NCBI GenBank assembly: GCA_009911035.1
Contig: QXWO01000002.1
Span: 124,001-188,000 of the forward strand
Length of the DNA: 64,000 nucleotides
From: Lachnospiraceae bacterium
GTDB lineage: Bacteria > Bacillota > Clostridia > Lachnospirales > Lachnospiraceae
Reading direction: 5' to 3'
In this document: piece by piece, positions 17,546 to 26,059 of the stretch
Layout of the letters: every line of letters starts with the position of its first letter
Position numbering within the stretch: the stretch's first letter is position 1
The notes under the pieces: model-generated
Databases searched by the model: none
What the model saw: only the letters and a program-made list of their open reading frames with translations
Told to the model about the DNA's origin: nothing
Position numbers and translations under genes: made by a program

Positions 17546-18870
17546 TTTAAATATTTTTTCAGCAAAAAGGCACAGAAATAAGGAAAAGTATATATCTGTT
17601 TTTCATATCCAATGTTGCCACCGGTCAGCTTGATTCCGTAATGGATGTCCTCATATTTTTCACTTTGTATCAGCGTCCTTAAGGATTTGGCCCTTCCATT
17701 TGACGCCTTTACCTCAAGAGGAATCAGTTCCCCGGCTGTCCGCACAAAAAAGTCCTCTTCCAGGGTGGAATCCTCACGTTTATAATAGTAGAGTCCATAC
17801 CCGCTCTTTACAAGTGCCTCTCCCACTACATTTTCATATAAGGCTCCCTTATAGACGCCCAGATTCCGGTTTGCACGCAGATCCTCCTGTGCCTCCTCGT
17901 CCAGCATGGCAACAAGCAGGCCGCTGTCAGCAAAATAAATCTTATATTTTGTCTCATCATAATTTCCTTTTAAAGGAAGTTCCGGGTAATTCATGCAATA
18001 GCAGACATTGATCATCCCTGCGTCTGCCAGCCATTCAATACATCCTCTGTAATCCTTAAATCTGGCTCCCGGCGCCACCTTGGAAATCTGGAATTTCTTA
18101 TTGTCCTTTGAAAGCTGTAAAGGAATCTGGCGGAATACATTTAAAATCCTTGTCTGGTCCATTCCTTCTGCATATTTGCGCACATCTTCCTCATAATCGG
18201 AAAGAAGCTGTCTCTGTATGGAAAGGGACCCCTCAAATGTCCCCTTAGTGATATACTCTCTCACCACGGCAGGCATTCCGCCCAAAATGCAGAAGTCCAG
18301 AAAAAGTCCGCCATACACCGACATTTCAACTTCGTTAAAAGGATTTATGGAAATCATGTGCTCCAGCAGCTCCGCAGAAAAAGATTCCCCATACCCCTTT
18401 GCCCACAAAAATTCCTCAAAGTCGAAGGAAAACATCTCATAATCCACCTTGTATCCCACACTGTTGCTCTCTATCCTGCTGTAATTGATCCCCAGCATGG
18501 AACCGCTGCATATCACATCAAACCTTCCGTCCAGATAAAAAAATTTTAACGCCGTGGCAATTTCCGGGAACTCCTGTAATTCATCAAAAAAAATGAGCGT
18601 TTTACCCTCCTCGAAACATTTCGAAGGGTCTATTCGTGAAATATTTCTGATCAAATCAGTCGTCTTGTATCCGTCTGCTGTTATCAGCTTATATTTGGGT
18701 TCTTCCACAAAATTGATCTCTATTACATGCGCATAATGTTCAGTGCCAAACTTTCTGACTGATTCTGTCTTTCCAACCTGCCGGGGCCCTTTTACCACAA
18801 GCGGCTTTCTGTCGCTGCCACACTTCCATTCTTTCAAAAAATCATCTATTTTCCGTTTCAGATAAACCAT
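17509..18870 (-). CDS. AAA ATPase with DUF4143 domain
   Basis: A 453-residue protein. The AAA_14 domain (about 20-160) has Walker A VVKGPRQVGKTESV and Walker B LIFFDELQEFP, then CSGSMLG (sensor region). The DUF4143 domain (about 210-400) follows, ending with the PD-D/ExK-like stretch LIPLEVKASNGRAKSL. This family is abundant in anaerobes, often recently acquired; its function is unknown although a nuclease or toxin-like role is suspected. ATG 18870 follows AGGAGG by 5 bases. The last 12 codons lie in a dispersed repeat, so the native C-terminus may have been replaced. Its promoter at 18898-18926 is preceded by three repeats with a 32-bp period. Confidence 0.88.
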   Translation of the reverse strand: MVYLKRKIDDFLKEWKCGSDRKPLVVKGPRQVGKTESVRKFGTEHYAHVIEINFVEEPKYKLITADGYKTTDLIRNISRIDPSKCFEEGKTLIFFDELQEFPEIATALKFFYLDGRFDVICSGSMLGINYSRIESNSVGYKVDYEMFSFDFEEFLWAKGYGESFSAELLEHMISINPFNEVEMSVYGGLFLDFCILGGMPAVVREYITKGTFEGSLSIQRQLLSDYEEDVRKYAEGMDQTRILNVFRQIPLQLSKDNKKFQISKVAPGARFKDYRGCIEWLADAGMINVCYCMNYPELPLKGNYDETKYKIYFADSGLLVAMLDEEAQEDLRANRNLGVYKGALYENVVGEALVKSGYGLYYYKREDSTLEEDFFVRTAGELIPLEVKASNGRAKSLRTLIQSEKYEDIHYGIKLTGGNIGYEKQIYTFPYFCAFLLKKYLKNKCCHTSQVSL

Positions 18871-18897
18871 AAATGCCTCCTGCTGATTTCTACAATT

Positions 18898-18926
18898 AGT
18901 ATATGTCATTCTTTCAGGAAATACAA
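18898..18926 (-). promoter_or_regulatory. Sigma-A promoter of the DUF4143 ATPase gene
   Basis: Reverse strand: -35 TTGTAT (18921-18926), 17-base spacer, -10 TATACT (18898-18903); 28 bases upstream of the start codon. Confidence 0.75.
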
Positions 18927-18935
18927 CATGAGTGC

Positions 18936-19018
18936 AAAAAAATGAGGGAATTATTCATGAAATCTGCAAAAAAATGAGTGAATCATTTAAAATGTACACA
19001 AAAAAATGAGCGAATCAT
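18936..19018. repeat. Three 20-bp direct repeats with exact 32-bp period
   Basis: Copies start at 18936, 18968 and 19000, with consensus AAAAAAATGAGnGAATcATt. On the reverse strand each reads as a short AATGA/TCATT hairpin ending in T7. They fill the space between the xerD stop and the -35 of the DUF4143 gene, so they may be stacked operators or tandem weak terminators. Confidence 0.75.
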
Positions 19019-19021
19019 CCT

Positions 19022-19906
19022 CTAATGTCTGGGATGAGCCATGGCATATGCCTCCCGCAGCCTGTTGTGGTCTATATTGGCATAAACCTGCGTGGTGGAA
19101 ATATCGGCGTGTCCCATCATTTCCTGTACGCATCGCAAATCCGCCCCGTTTCCCACCAGGTGGGCGGCAAAGGAATGGCGCAGGGTATGAGGAGTGATAT
19201 CTGCCGTGATCCCGGCTTTTTTTGCATAGTATTTTACCAGCTTCCAGAATCCCTGCCTGCTCATAGGCTGGCCGGAACAGTTGACAAACAGATACCCGGA
19301 ACCCTTGTCAGAAATCATAGTCTCCCGGGTCCCTTCCAGATAGCGTCCCAGCGCTGCCTTTGCCTCGCTCCCGACAGGGATGATCCTCTCTTTCCCGGAC
19401 TCCCTGCATACCAGATAGCCCAGCTGCATATTGATATCCTGCAGTTTAAGCGTAATAAGCTCCGTGACCCTTATACCTGTGGCGTACAAAAGCTCCAGCA
19501 TTGCTTTGTCCCGTATTTCTTTAGGCGTTTCCCCTGCAGGCTGCTCTAAGAGTTTTATCACTTCCTCCATGGAAAGAATCTCCGGGATCTTCTTTTCTAT
19601 TCTGGGTGCGTGAAGTATTTCCGAGACGTCCTCGTTTACCATGCCTTCCCTGTACATATAATGATAAAATGCCTTGAGGGAAGCTATGCTCCTTGATATG
19701 GTAGCTGCCGAAAATTTATTTTTTTCCAGATATAATACATACGAATTTAAATTAGTAGAGGTAATCCTTCTGACATCTTCTATTCCCTTCTCCTTGAAAT
19801 AAGCCTGGGCCTTCATCAGATCCCTGCGGTAAGATATTACAGTATTTTCAGATGTTTTCCTGATATTATGCAAATAAATGATAAAAGCATCGATTTCCGA
19901 TCCCAT
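19022..19906 (-). CDS. xerD: Tyrosine recombinase XerD
   Basis: A 294-residue tyrosine recombinase. The N-terminal SAM-like core-binding domain covers 1-90 (FIIYLHNIRKTSENTVISYR). The catalytic domain (105-294) has all active residues: Arg in LLYATGIRVTELI, His-x-x-Arg in HTLRHSFAAHL, MMGHADISTTQVY with the second His and the nucleophilic Tyr. With XerC or alone, XerD resolves chromosome dimers at dif. Position next to spoIIM and NUDIX genes is the housekeeping context in Firmicutes, which argues against a mobile integrase. SD GGGAGAGG precedes the ATG. Confidence 0.92.
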   Translation of the reverse strand: MGSEIDAFIIYLHNIRKTSENTVISYRRDLMKAQAYFKEKGIEDVRRITSTNLNSYVLYLEKNKFSAATISRSIASLKAFYHYMYREGMVNEDVSEILHAPRIEKKIPEILSMEEVIKLLEQPAGETPKEIRDKAMLELLYATGIRVTELITLKLQDINMQLGYLVCRESGKERIIPVGSEAKAALGRYLEGTRETMISDKGSGYLFVNCSGQPMSRQGFWKLVKYYAKKAGITADITPHTLRHSFAAHLVGNGADLRCVQEMMGHADISTTQVYANIDHNRLREAYAMAHPRH

Positions 19907-19984
19907 ATCCGAAACACCTCTCCCTTAATTTTTCGTCTGCATATTTTGTGAAAGTATTTTAAAACTAAAATGCATACAAAATCT

Positions 19985-20013
19985 ATTATAATGAGAAAGG
20001 TCAGGAAAATCAA
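19985..20013 (-). promoter_or_regulatory. Sigma-A promoter of xerD
   Basis: Reverse strand: -35 TTGATT (20008-20013), 17-base spacer, -10 TATAAT (19985-19990). Confidence 0.75.
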
Positions 20014-20041
20014 ATGCATTTTAAAACATAGTCCAGGATTT

Positions 20042-20647
20042 TTAAAATAATTTTACAAGGTCGAAAACGAGAATGGGATTCACATAACTTTCCAGTATAC
20101 AGCCAATGATAACCACAGCGCCAATCCATACAAGCAAAATCCCCTGCCGTACCAACTGCTGTTTTTTACTGCCTGCACATGTCGTCATATACCGCCCGGA
20201 AAAATGTGCCTTCCTGCTGTTTTCGTAGCACCATCCAAGGAGCATGATCTGAGCCGGAATCAGAAGAAGCTGATGGGGAAACATCCCACCAAGTATCAGC
20301 AGAAGCCCTTTTATGCCATAACGCATGACCGCCGCTGTTATGGTCATTCCAGCTAAAAGCCCCTGCCAGACAATACAGGCATATACGGAAATAAGCCCTA
20401 TTCCTGTTGTGGAAAGCAGAATCATCACAATACTTTCCCCCATTCTGTTTTTCAGTACATATTTTAAAAATCTCCCGCTGTCAATCTCTATGTATTTCAG
20501 TCTGTTTACAGACGCCGCACTAAAAATACCGTCCTGGGAAAGCCAGAATCCATTTCCCATATTCATGATAAATACTCCCAAAAAGAAGCTTCCCACAAAT
20601 AGATAAAACCAGAACATATAAATACTTTTTTTTCCTGCCCTGAACAT
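20042..20647 (-). CDS. spoIIM: Stage II sporulation protein M
   Basis: A 201-residue integral membrane protein with about five helices. SpoIIM is part of the SpoIIDMP machine that remodels peptidoglycan so that the mother cell membrane can engulf the forespore; SpoIIM anchors the complex. The family-specific features are the FWFYLFVGSFFLGVFIMN start, the loop RMGESIVMILLSTTGIGL, and GLLLILGGMFPHQLLLIPAQ. Its presence shows that the organism sporulates or recently did. It lies 135 bases upstream of xerD on the same strand; xerD appears to have its own promoter between them. Confidence 0.9.
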   Translation of the reverse strand: MFRAGKKSIYMFWFYLFVGSFFLGVFIMNMGNGFWLSQDGIFSAASVNRLKYIEIDSGRFLKYVLKNRMGESIVMILLSTTGIGLISVYACIVWQGLLAGMTITAAVMRYGIKGLLLILGGMFPHQLLLIPAQIMLLGWCYENSRKAHFSGRYMTTCAGSKKQQLVRQGILLVWIGAVVIIGCILESYVNPILVFDLVKLF

Positions 20648-20685
20648 TTGTCCACCATCCCCTTACATCTTTTTAAATATATGAA

Positions 20686-20715
20686 AAACAGGCAGTACAT
20701 ATGCACTGCCTGTTT
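20686..20715 (-). terminator. Terminator after the NUDIX gene
   Basis: A perfect 11-bp stem (20686-20696 with 20705-20715), loop of 8 bases, followed on the reverse strand by T5. Confidence 0.85.
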
Positions 20716-20727
20716 CTGATTACAATA

Positions 20728-20860
20728 AGCCGGCTCGCGAAGCGTGGCGGCGTTTGTTATGAGCTTTAGCCTGTTGAGCATGGCGGAGTTTTTCGTGTTC
20801 CGAAAAACGGAGTCATGTGAAACAACCCCCCTGCTTTGCGGGGGGGGGGGCGACTCACAT
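20728..20860. repeat. Structured intergenic element with dispersed-repeat copy and G11 hairpin
   Basis: This 133-bp stretch starts with a dispersed-repeat copy (CTCGCGAAGCGTGGCGGCGT at 20733-20752, then TTGTT). Next come hairpin TTTTTCG/CGAAAAA (20790-20807) and a C6-TGC-TTT-GC-G11 hairpin (20826-20850) enclosed by ATGTGA (20815-20820) and TCACAT (20855-20860). On the reverse strand the GC-rich hairpin follows the NUDIX stop and may terminate transcription. Confidence 0.65.
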
Positions 20861-20880
20861 AAGGATAGGCTGGATAGGTG

Positions 20881-21438
20881 CTATCCGTTGTTTCCTTTCC
20901 CATATTTGTCTTTGTATGCAAGGATAGCCGCAACAGTCTTTGAATCCTGAATCTCTCCCGCATAAATCTTTTCTGTCAGTTCTTCCACTGTATAGGCGCC
21001 TGTCCGTATATATTCGTCCTCGTCCAGATGCTGTTTACCTGGAACCAGTCCTGTGGCCAGATAAATATCGATTTTTTCATTGCAGAAAGCAACGGTTGTG
21101 CGGATGGTAAGCAACAGTTCTATCTTCCCTGCCGTATAACCTGTTTCCTCCGTCAGTTCCCGGGCCGCCGCATCCTTTGTAGGCTCATTATCATTCAGTC
21201 CGCCTGCCGGAATCTCTAATGTATAGCGGTCCAGCGCATTGCGGTACTGCCTTACCAGTATAAGACGTCCCTTATCATCCACAGGAACTACTGCCGCCGC
21301 GCCGTTATGTCCGATGAAATCCCATTTCACCACATTGCCGTTGGGAACCTGTATGGTATCCTGATAATAATCAATGATTGCGCCGTGGGCAACCAAATCC
21401 CTTGACAACCTCTTAAATTCTTCCATAAAAATATCCAT
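20881..21438 (-). CDS. NUDIX hydrolase, ADP-ribose pyrophosphatase type
   Basis: A 185-residue cytosolic hydrolase that splits ADP-ribose or related nucleoside diphosphate derivatives. The NUDIX box is complete: GGLNDNEPTKDAAARELTEE followed by TGY. A proline-like downstream motif and YIRTGAYTVEELTEKI at the end are as in NudF/YqkG. The start is uncertain: an ATG at 21438 is very close to AAAGGAG and the one at 21426 (MEEFKR) is 12-13 bases away. It is downstream of an aspartate aminotransferase gene, with a 14-bp palindrome CTGCAAATTTGCAG at 21453-21466 between them. Confidence 0.88.
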   Translation of the reverse strand: MDIFMEEFKRLSRDLVAHGAIIDYYQDTIQVPNGNVVKWDFIGHNGAAAVVPVDDKGRLILVRQYRNALDRYTLEIPAGGLNDNEPTKDAAARELTEETGYTAGKIELLLTIRTTVAFCNEKIDIYLATGLVPGKQHLDEDEYIRTGAYTVEELTEKIYAGEIQDSKTVAAILAYKDKYGKGNNG

Positions 21439-21488
21439 GCTCCTTTCTCAGGCTGCAAATTTGCAGTGTAAAAAATTCATTTCTTACA

Positions 21489-22775
21489 CTATTTGTCCTG
21501 AAGCAGTTTTTCCACGCTTACCAGTTTGACACAGAGCACAAATAGATCTGCCGCCACAGAAAGTTCCTCCTCTGACGGAAATGTGGGAGCAATACGGATA
21601 TTGCTGTCCCTGGGGTCTTTTTTATAAGGGTAAGTAGCGCCAGCTCCGGTCAGAACCACGCCTGCCTCCCTGCATTTTTCCACAATAGCTTTGGCACAGC
21701 CTTCCATAGCGTCAAAAGATATGAAATATCCTCCATTGGGTTTTGTCCACTGGCCAATTTCAAGCCCCTCAAGTTCCTCCTCAAGAACCTTCTCTACCGC
21801 CTCAAATTTAGGACGGATGATCGCCGCATGTTTCTTCATATGCGCTTTCATCCCCTCAATATCTTTAAAATATCTCACATGCCGGAGCTGGTTGAGCTTA
21901 TCCGGCCCGATTGTCTGTATCGTCATAGTCTTTCTGATGGAATCCAGATTCGCCCTGGAAGATGCCAGTGCAGAAATCCCTGACCCGGGGAAAGTGACCT
22001 TGGAAGTGGAACCAAATTCATATACCATATCGGGATTTCCCGCTTTCTCACATTCACTTAGGATTTCCAGAAGACTGTCGCTTTTATCTTCATACAAATC
22101 ATGGATCGCATAGGCATTATCCCAGAAAATCCTGAAATCTTCTGCCGCAGGCTTTAAAGATGCAAATCTCTTTACAGTTTCGTCTGAATAAGTATATCCC
22201 TGGGGATTGGAATATTTGGGAACGCACCAGATTCCCTTTACCGCCGGATCCTCATTTACATATTTTTCAACCAGATCCATATCCGGCCCTTCCGCCGTCA
22301 TGGGGATATTGATCATTTCGATGCCAAACTGCTCGGTAATTGCAAAATGTCTGTCATATCCCGGAACCGGACACAGGAATTTTATCTTGTCCAGCTTACA
22401 CCAGGGAGTGCTGTCTACCACGCCGAAAATCATTGCGCGGGCAATGGTATCATACATAATATTCAGACTGGAATTTCCAAATACAATGACCCTATCATCG
22501 GAAACGTTCATCATATCTGCCATCAGTTTCTTCACTTCCGGGATACCGTCTAAAAGCCCGTAATTTCTACAGTCAACACCTGATTTAGTTTTCAGGTCTG
22601 AATCTGAATTGATCACATCCATAAAGTCTCTTTCCATATCAAGCTGTGAAGCCGAAGGCTTTCCTCTGGACATATCGAGCTTCAATCCCTTTGCCTTTGC
22701 TTCCTCATACTGCCTGTTTAAATCTTCCCGTAATGCAAGCAGTTCTTCTTTATCAAGTTCCTTATATGCCTTCAT
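21489..22775 (-). CDS. Class Ic aminotransferase (aspartate aminotransferase / MocR-type fold)
   Basis: A 428-residue PLP enzyme. It starts with a helical arm and LDMSRGKPSASQLDMERDF, the family signature of the Aminotran_MocR group (class Ic aspartate aminotransferases). The PLP Lys is in FGSTSKVTFPGSGISALASS; FWDNAYAIHDLY holds the Asp and Tyr that bind the cofactor, and RIAPTFP has the carboxylate-binding Arg. The likely reaction is aspartate plus 2-oxoglutarate to oxaloacetate plus glutamate. It has its own promoter at 22845-22873 and a 12-bp palindrome before the SD, suggesting repression. The SD is GGGAGG. Confidence 0.9.
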   Translation of the reverse strand: MKAYKELDKEELLALREDLNRQYEEAKAKGLKLDMSRGKPSASQLDMERDFMDVINSDSDLKTKSGVDCRNYGLLDGIPEVKKLMADMMNVSDDRVIVFGNSSLNIMYDTIARAMIFGVVDSTPWCKLDKIKFLCPVPGYDRHFAITEQFGIEMINIPMTAEGPDMDLVEKYVNEDPAVKGIWCVPKYSNPQGYTYSDETVKRFASLKPAAEDFRIFWDNAYAIHDLYEDKSDSLLEILSECEKAGNPDMVYEFGSTSKVTFPGSGISALASSRANLDSIRKTMTIQTIGPDKLNQLRHVRYFKDIEGMKAHMKKHAAIIRPKFEAVEKVLEEELEGLEIGQWTKPNGGYFISFDAMEGCAKAIVEKCREAGVVLTGAGATYPYKKDPRDSNIRIAPTFPSEEELSVAADLFVLCVKLVSVEKLLQDK

Positions 22776-22818
22776 AGTGCATATCCTCCCGCAAATATCC
22801 TAATAGTATGATTGAATA

Positions 22819-22830
22819 ATTGTATACAAT
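22819..22830. promoter_or_regulatory. Palindromic operator candidate ATTGTATACAAT
   Basis: A perfect 12-bp palindrome lies between the -10 element and the ribosome binding site of the aminotransferase gene. Its form fits a dimeric repressor such as the GntR family, but the regulator is unknown. Confidence 0.5.
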
Positions 22831-22844
22831 CCAACGTCCATATT

Positions 22845-22873
22845 ATTCTACTATAATAATAGTAACCAAACAA
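22845..22873 (-). promoter_or_regulatory. Sigma-A promoter of the aminotransferase gene
   Basis: Reverse strand: -35 TTGTTT (22868-22873), 17-base spacer, -10 TAGAAT (22845-22850). Confidence 0.65.
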
Positions 22874-22917
22874 GATATTTTTTTCCATTTTTGTATTTTT
22901 TTATGTACACAGCTTTT

Positions 22918-23721
22918 TTATGTACACAAGAAATCGAAGAGATTATCTTCTCTTAATATTTTCGGAATACCTGTTCCCTTTTTTTCAGATAAATCAATCT
23001 CCTTAAATAATTCTCCAATTCTTCTGTTACGATATTTCCTTCCTTTCACTTTACCTGATGTAAAGCTTTCAAGATTAATCCATTTAGCAAGTCCGGGATA
23101 ATTAAGTATCTGAATGCTATCCACATATATACGGATTTCCACTGGCTCCGGCTCGCGATAGGACTTATGAAATACTGCATTTACCAGTGTTTCTTCCAAT
23201 GCATTATATGGATAATTAAAATATCGTTCTGCTTCTGCCCGACCTTGAACCTTTACAACTTTTTGCTAAATCACAGTTGTCTTTATATAATCCAAAGCAT
23301 CCTGAACCTGTTTCCATATTGGTCCTGTAAATGTTTTTTCTGTAAAATCATCAGATGCCTCGGCTTCTTTGGAATGAAATCTGATCAGCTCAATATATGC
23401 CCCTGGAATCAGCTTCTTCGGATGTTCCGTAAACATCAATACACCGATATTTCTGATATCTAATTCCGTATCTGTCTCATTTGCAACTTCCTGTGCAAGC
23501 AACAGTTCCTCTAATGAACTGCTATTCAGTTCCATCACCAGACTACTATTGCTCTTCCTAATAAAATCTTCAACATAGCCTCTCCTGATATTATCAATTT
23601 TTGCTTTTCTATTGACACGGTCATCAAATGGCACAAAATTGAATTTATCAAACAATTCGGATATTTCATCCTGTTTCGCATCTGTAGTAAGCGATGCCTC
23701 TCTTTCTGGTATGGATATTTC
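22918..23721 (-). pseudogene. Remnant of an AlbA_2-type ATP-binding/DNA-binding protein, interrupted by an in-frame TAG
   Basis: One reading frame is open from 23721 to 22918 except for an amber codon at 23266-23268. Both sides belong to the same protein: LFDKFNFVPFDDRVN and IRNIGVLMFTEHPKKLIPGAYI upstream, ALEETLVNAVFHKSYREPEP and GTGIPKIL downstream. These are features of the ATP-binding proteins with an AlbA_2 putative DNA-binding domain (COG2865). The N-terminal domain of about 150 residues is missing, and the C-terminus after GTGIPKILRE is lost (LFDFLCT then stop). So it is truncated at both ends and carries a nonsense mutation. The upstream end fuses directly to the tail of an XRE gene. 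Confidence 0.8.
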
Positions 23722-23920
23722 TTACTGCTTTAAATAAAATATCATTCACACTATATTCGAGATATGTGCACACCTTTTCTAAGACTTAATTAGATACCGG
23801 CTCTCCTTTTCCCATTTTGGCTGCTGTTGCAGAACTCAACCCTGCGTGTTCAACCAAATCCTGTTTTTGCAGTCCTTTTTCTAACAATATTTTCCACAAT
23901 CCTATATACGATACAATCAT
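23722..23920 (-). pseudogene. Remnant of an XRE-family (Cro/CI) helix-turn-helix regulator with in-frame TAA
   Basis: From ATG 23920 the reverse strand reads MIVSYIGLWKILLEKGLQKQ, then DLVEHAGLSSATAAKMGKGE and PVSN, then TAA (23786-23788), and resumes in the same frame with VLEKVCTYLEYSVNDILF. Intact relatives have a Lys at the stop position, as in SNKVLEK, so a single base change destroyed it. The real C-terminus is lost where the sequence runs into the AlbA_2 remnant. No expression is expected beyond the 45-residue N-terminal fragment. Confidence 0.8.
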
Positions 23921-23961
23921 TTATATATACCTTACTTTTATTTGTGAAACATTATAAAAAT

Positions 23962-24201
23962 TCATTTTAAATTATAACACTTAACAAACAAATAATTTAT
24001 ATCCCCAAATCTGAACACCCCAGACAATACATCTGTTGGATACTCTGCAAATCTACCTACATCAATTTCCAACAGTTCCTTGTCCACCCGCTGTAAGCGG
24101 AATTTCAAATGAACCAAATCCAAAAATAATTTCACATCATATTTAACCACCGCCAGATACTCTTCCTGCAGCTTATGCATTTTCCATATCTGCTCACACA
24201 A
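23962..24201 (-). CDS. Small open reading frame of unknown function
   Basis: A 79-residue frame; the first conventional ATG would give MHKLQEEYLAVVKYD onwards (about 72 residues) and the longer start is a TTG. It has no recognisable family, no membrane helix, and lies inside an AT-rich decaying region, so it may be another remnant. No good ribosome binding site was seen. Low confidence as a real gene. Confidence 0.25.
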   Translation of the reverse strand: MCEQIWKMHKLQEEYLAVVKYDVKLFLDLVHLKFRLQRVDKELLEIDVGRFAEYPTDVLSGVFRFGDINYLFVKCYNLK

Positions 24202-24315
24202 CTAAGCTGATTTGTACGTAAAACGCTTTTTCTTTGCCAGCCACAAACGATACATCCGTGCATAGCATTTTCTTTACATAGCAGGTGATTTAATAAAAGA
24301 TTGCCTTACAGAAAA

Positions 24316-24347
24316 ACAGCAGAATTCATTTTCATGAATTCTGCTGT
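24316..24347 (-). terminator. Terminator of the rny transcript
   Basis: A perfect 13-bp stem (24316-24328 with 24335-24347), 6-base loop, followed on the reverse strand by TTTTTC. Located 25 bases after the rny stop. Confidence 0.9.
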
Positions 24348-24372
24348 CAATCAGTCCGTAAATTGAGTGAAA

Positions 24373-25920
24373 TTATTTAGCATAATCAATTACTCTGGAT
24401 TCTCTGATGACATTTACCTTGATCTGTCCCGGATATTCCAGTTCAGCTTCAATCTGCTTGGAAATATCCCTGGCCAGAAGTACCATGTCAGAATCAGTAA
24501 TCTGATCCGGAACTACCATTACACGAATCTCTCTACCTGCCTGAATTGCAAAAGATTTATCTACACCTTTAAAATTGTTTGTGATATCTTCTAATTGTTT
24601 AAGCCTGCTTGTATATGTTTCAAGCGTTTCCCTTCTTGCACCTGGTCTTGCCGCAGATATTGTATCAGAAGCCTGTACAATACATGCAATCAATGACTGC
24701 GGCTCTACATCTCCATGATGGGATTCCACAGCATTGATGACTGTGGGGGATTCTCTATACTTCCTGCATAGTTCCACACCCAGTTGGATATGTGATCCTT
24801 CCATTTCATGATCTACTGCCTTACCAATATCATGCAAAAGTCCCGCCCTTTTTGCCATCCTTACATCAAGACCCAGTTCAGCCGCCAACAGGCCGGAAAG
24901 CTGTGCAACTTCAATAGAATGTTTCAGTGCATTCTGACCATAGCTTGTTCTGAACTTCATCTTACCCAGCAGTCTTACAAGTTCGGGATGAATACCGTGT
25001 ACACCTACCTCTAAGGTAGCGGCCTCACCTTCCTCTTTAATCATGATTTCGACTTCTTTTTGCGCCTTTTCCACCATCTCTTCGATTCTTGCCGGATGGA
25101 TACGTCCATCCACAATCAGCTTCTCAAGCGCAATTCTTGCCACTTCTCTGCGAATTGGGTCAAAGCCCGATAAAATAACGGCTTCCGGCGTATCATCTAT
25201 AATCAGATCCACACCTGTCAGCGTTTCGAGAGTTCTGATATTCCGTCCCTCCCGGCCAATGATTCTGCCTTTCATTTCATCATTGGGAAGCTGCACAACC
25301 GATATTGTTGTCTCGGATACATGGTCTGCGGCACATTTCTGGATTGCCGTAACCACATATTCCTTGGCTTTTTTGTCTGCTTCTTCCTTTGCACGGCTTT
25401 CGATTTCTTTAATCATAACAGCCGCTTCATGCTTTACTTCATCTTCAACAATTTTTAATAAATATTCTTTTGCCTGCTCGGAGGTCAAACCTGAGATTCG
25501 TTCCAGTTCCTGTAACCTTTGTTCATTCAGTTTTGAAACTTCAACCCGCTGCTTCGCCAGTTCATCTTCCCTAGCGGCCAGACTGGCTTCCTTTTTCTCG
25601 ATCGCATCTGACTTCTTATCAATGTTCTCTTCTTTCTGCTGAACCCTGCGCTCATAACGCTGTGCTTCAGCGCGGCGTTCTTTGATTTCTTTGTCCAGCT
25701 CGTTTTTCGTACGGATGGACTCTTCCTTCACTTCCAGCAAAGATTCGCGCTTTTTGGTTTCAGCAGTTTTCAAAGCCTCATCAATAATCTCACGCGCTTT
25801 CTCCTCAGCATTTCCAATCTTGGCTTCTGAAACTTTCTTGTAATATTCCGTAGCCAAAAACCATGCTATAGGAGCTGTTACTGCCAGTGTAGCGATGATC
25901 GCAATCAAAACCTGCATCAT
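24373..25920 (-). CDS. rny: Ribonuclease Y
   Basis: A 515-residue membrane-anchored endoribonuclease that starts mRNA decay in Firmicutes. It has an N-terminal helix (about 3-24), a long charged coiled coil (28-200, [20 protein letters not shown]), a KH domain with [20 protein letters not shown] (about 213-235), and an HD domain (about 330-425) with [24 protein letters not shown] and [17 protein letters not shown]-like sequence. All family elements are intact. It follows recX by 139 bases on the same strand, an order (recA-recX-rny) common in Clostridia. Two adjacent ATGs exist at the start; AGGAGGTGCTCCTGTAA precedes. Confidence 0.95.
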   Translation of the reverse strand: MMQVLIAIIATLAVTAPIAWFLATEYYKKVSEAKIGNAEEKAREIIDEALKTAETKKRESLLEVKEESIRTKNELDKEIKERRAEAQRYERRVQQKEENIDKKSDAIEKKEASLAAREDELAKQRVEVSKLNEQRLQELERISGLTSEQAKEYLLKIVEDEVKHEAAVMIKEIESRAKEEADKKAKEYVVTAIQKCAADHVSETTISVVQLPNDEMKGRIIGREGRNIRTLETLTGVDLIIDDTPEAVILSGFDPIRREVARIALEKLIVDGRIHPARIEEMVEKAQKEVEIMIKEEGEAATLEVGVHGIHPELVRLLGKMKFRTSYGQNALKHSIEVAQLSGLLAAELGLDVRMAKRAGLLHDIGKAVDHEMEGSHIQLGVELCRKYRESPTVINAVESHHGDVEPQSLIACIVQASDTISAARPGARRETLETYTSRLKQLEDITNNFKGVDKSFAIQAGREIRVMVVPDQITDSDMVLLARDISKQIEAELEYPGQIKVNVIRESRVIDYAK

Positions 25921-26059
25921 TTACAGGAGCACCTCCTTATTTAGTTTTCATTGTACCTTATCTATATAGAATGTATGTGATAACCTCTGTCACGAATGGA
26001 ATGCATGATTATTGCAACAAGACATTCTAAAAGCAATCTACAACACTTAAATTTTAAAC

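Noticed and set aside
18936-19018. Possible mini CRISPR array
   Set aside because: Only three copies of a 20-bp unit with 12-bp AT-rich gaps that are too short for spacers, and no cas genes.
19022-19906. Phage or transposon integrase
   Set aside because: Length, lack of an arm-binding domain, and position beside spoIIM fit housekeeping XerD.
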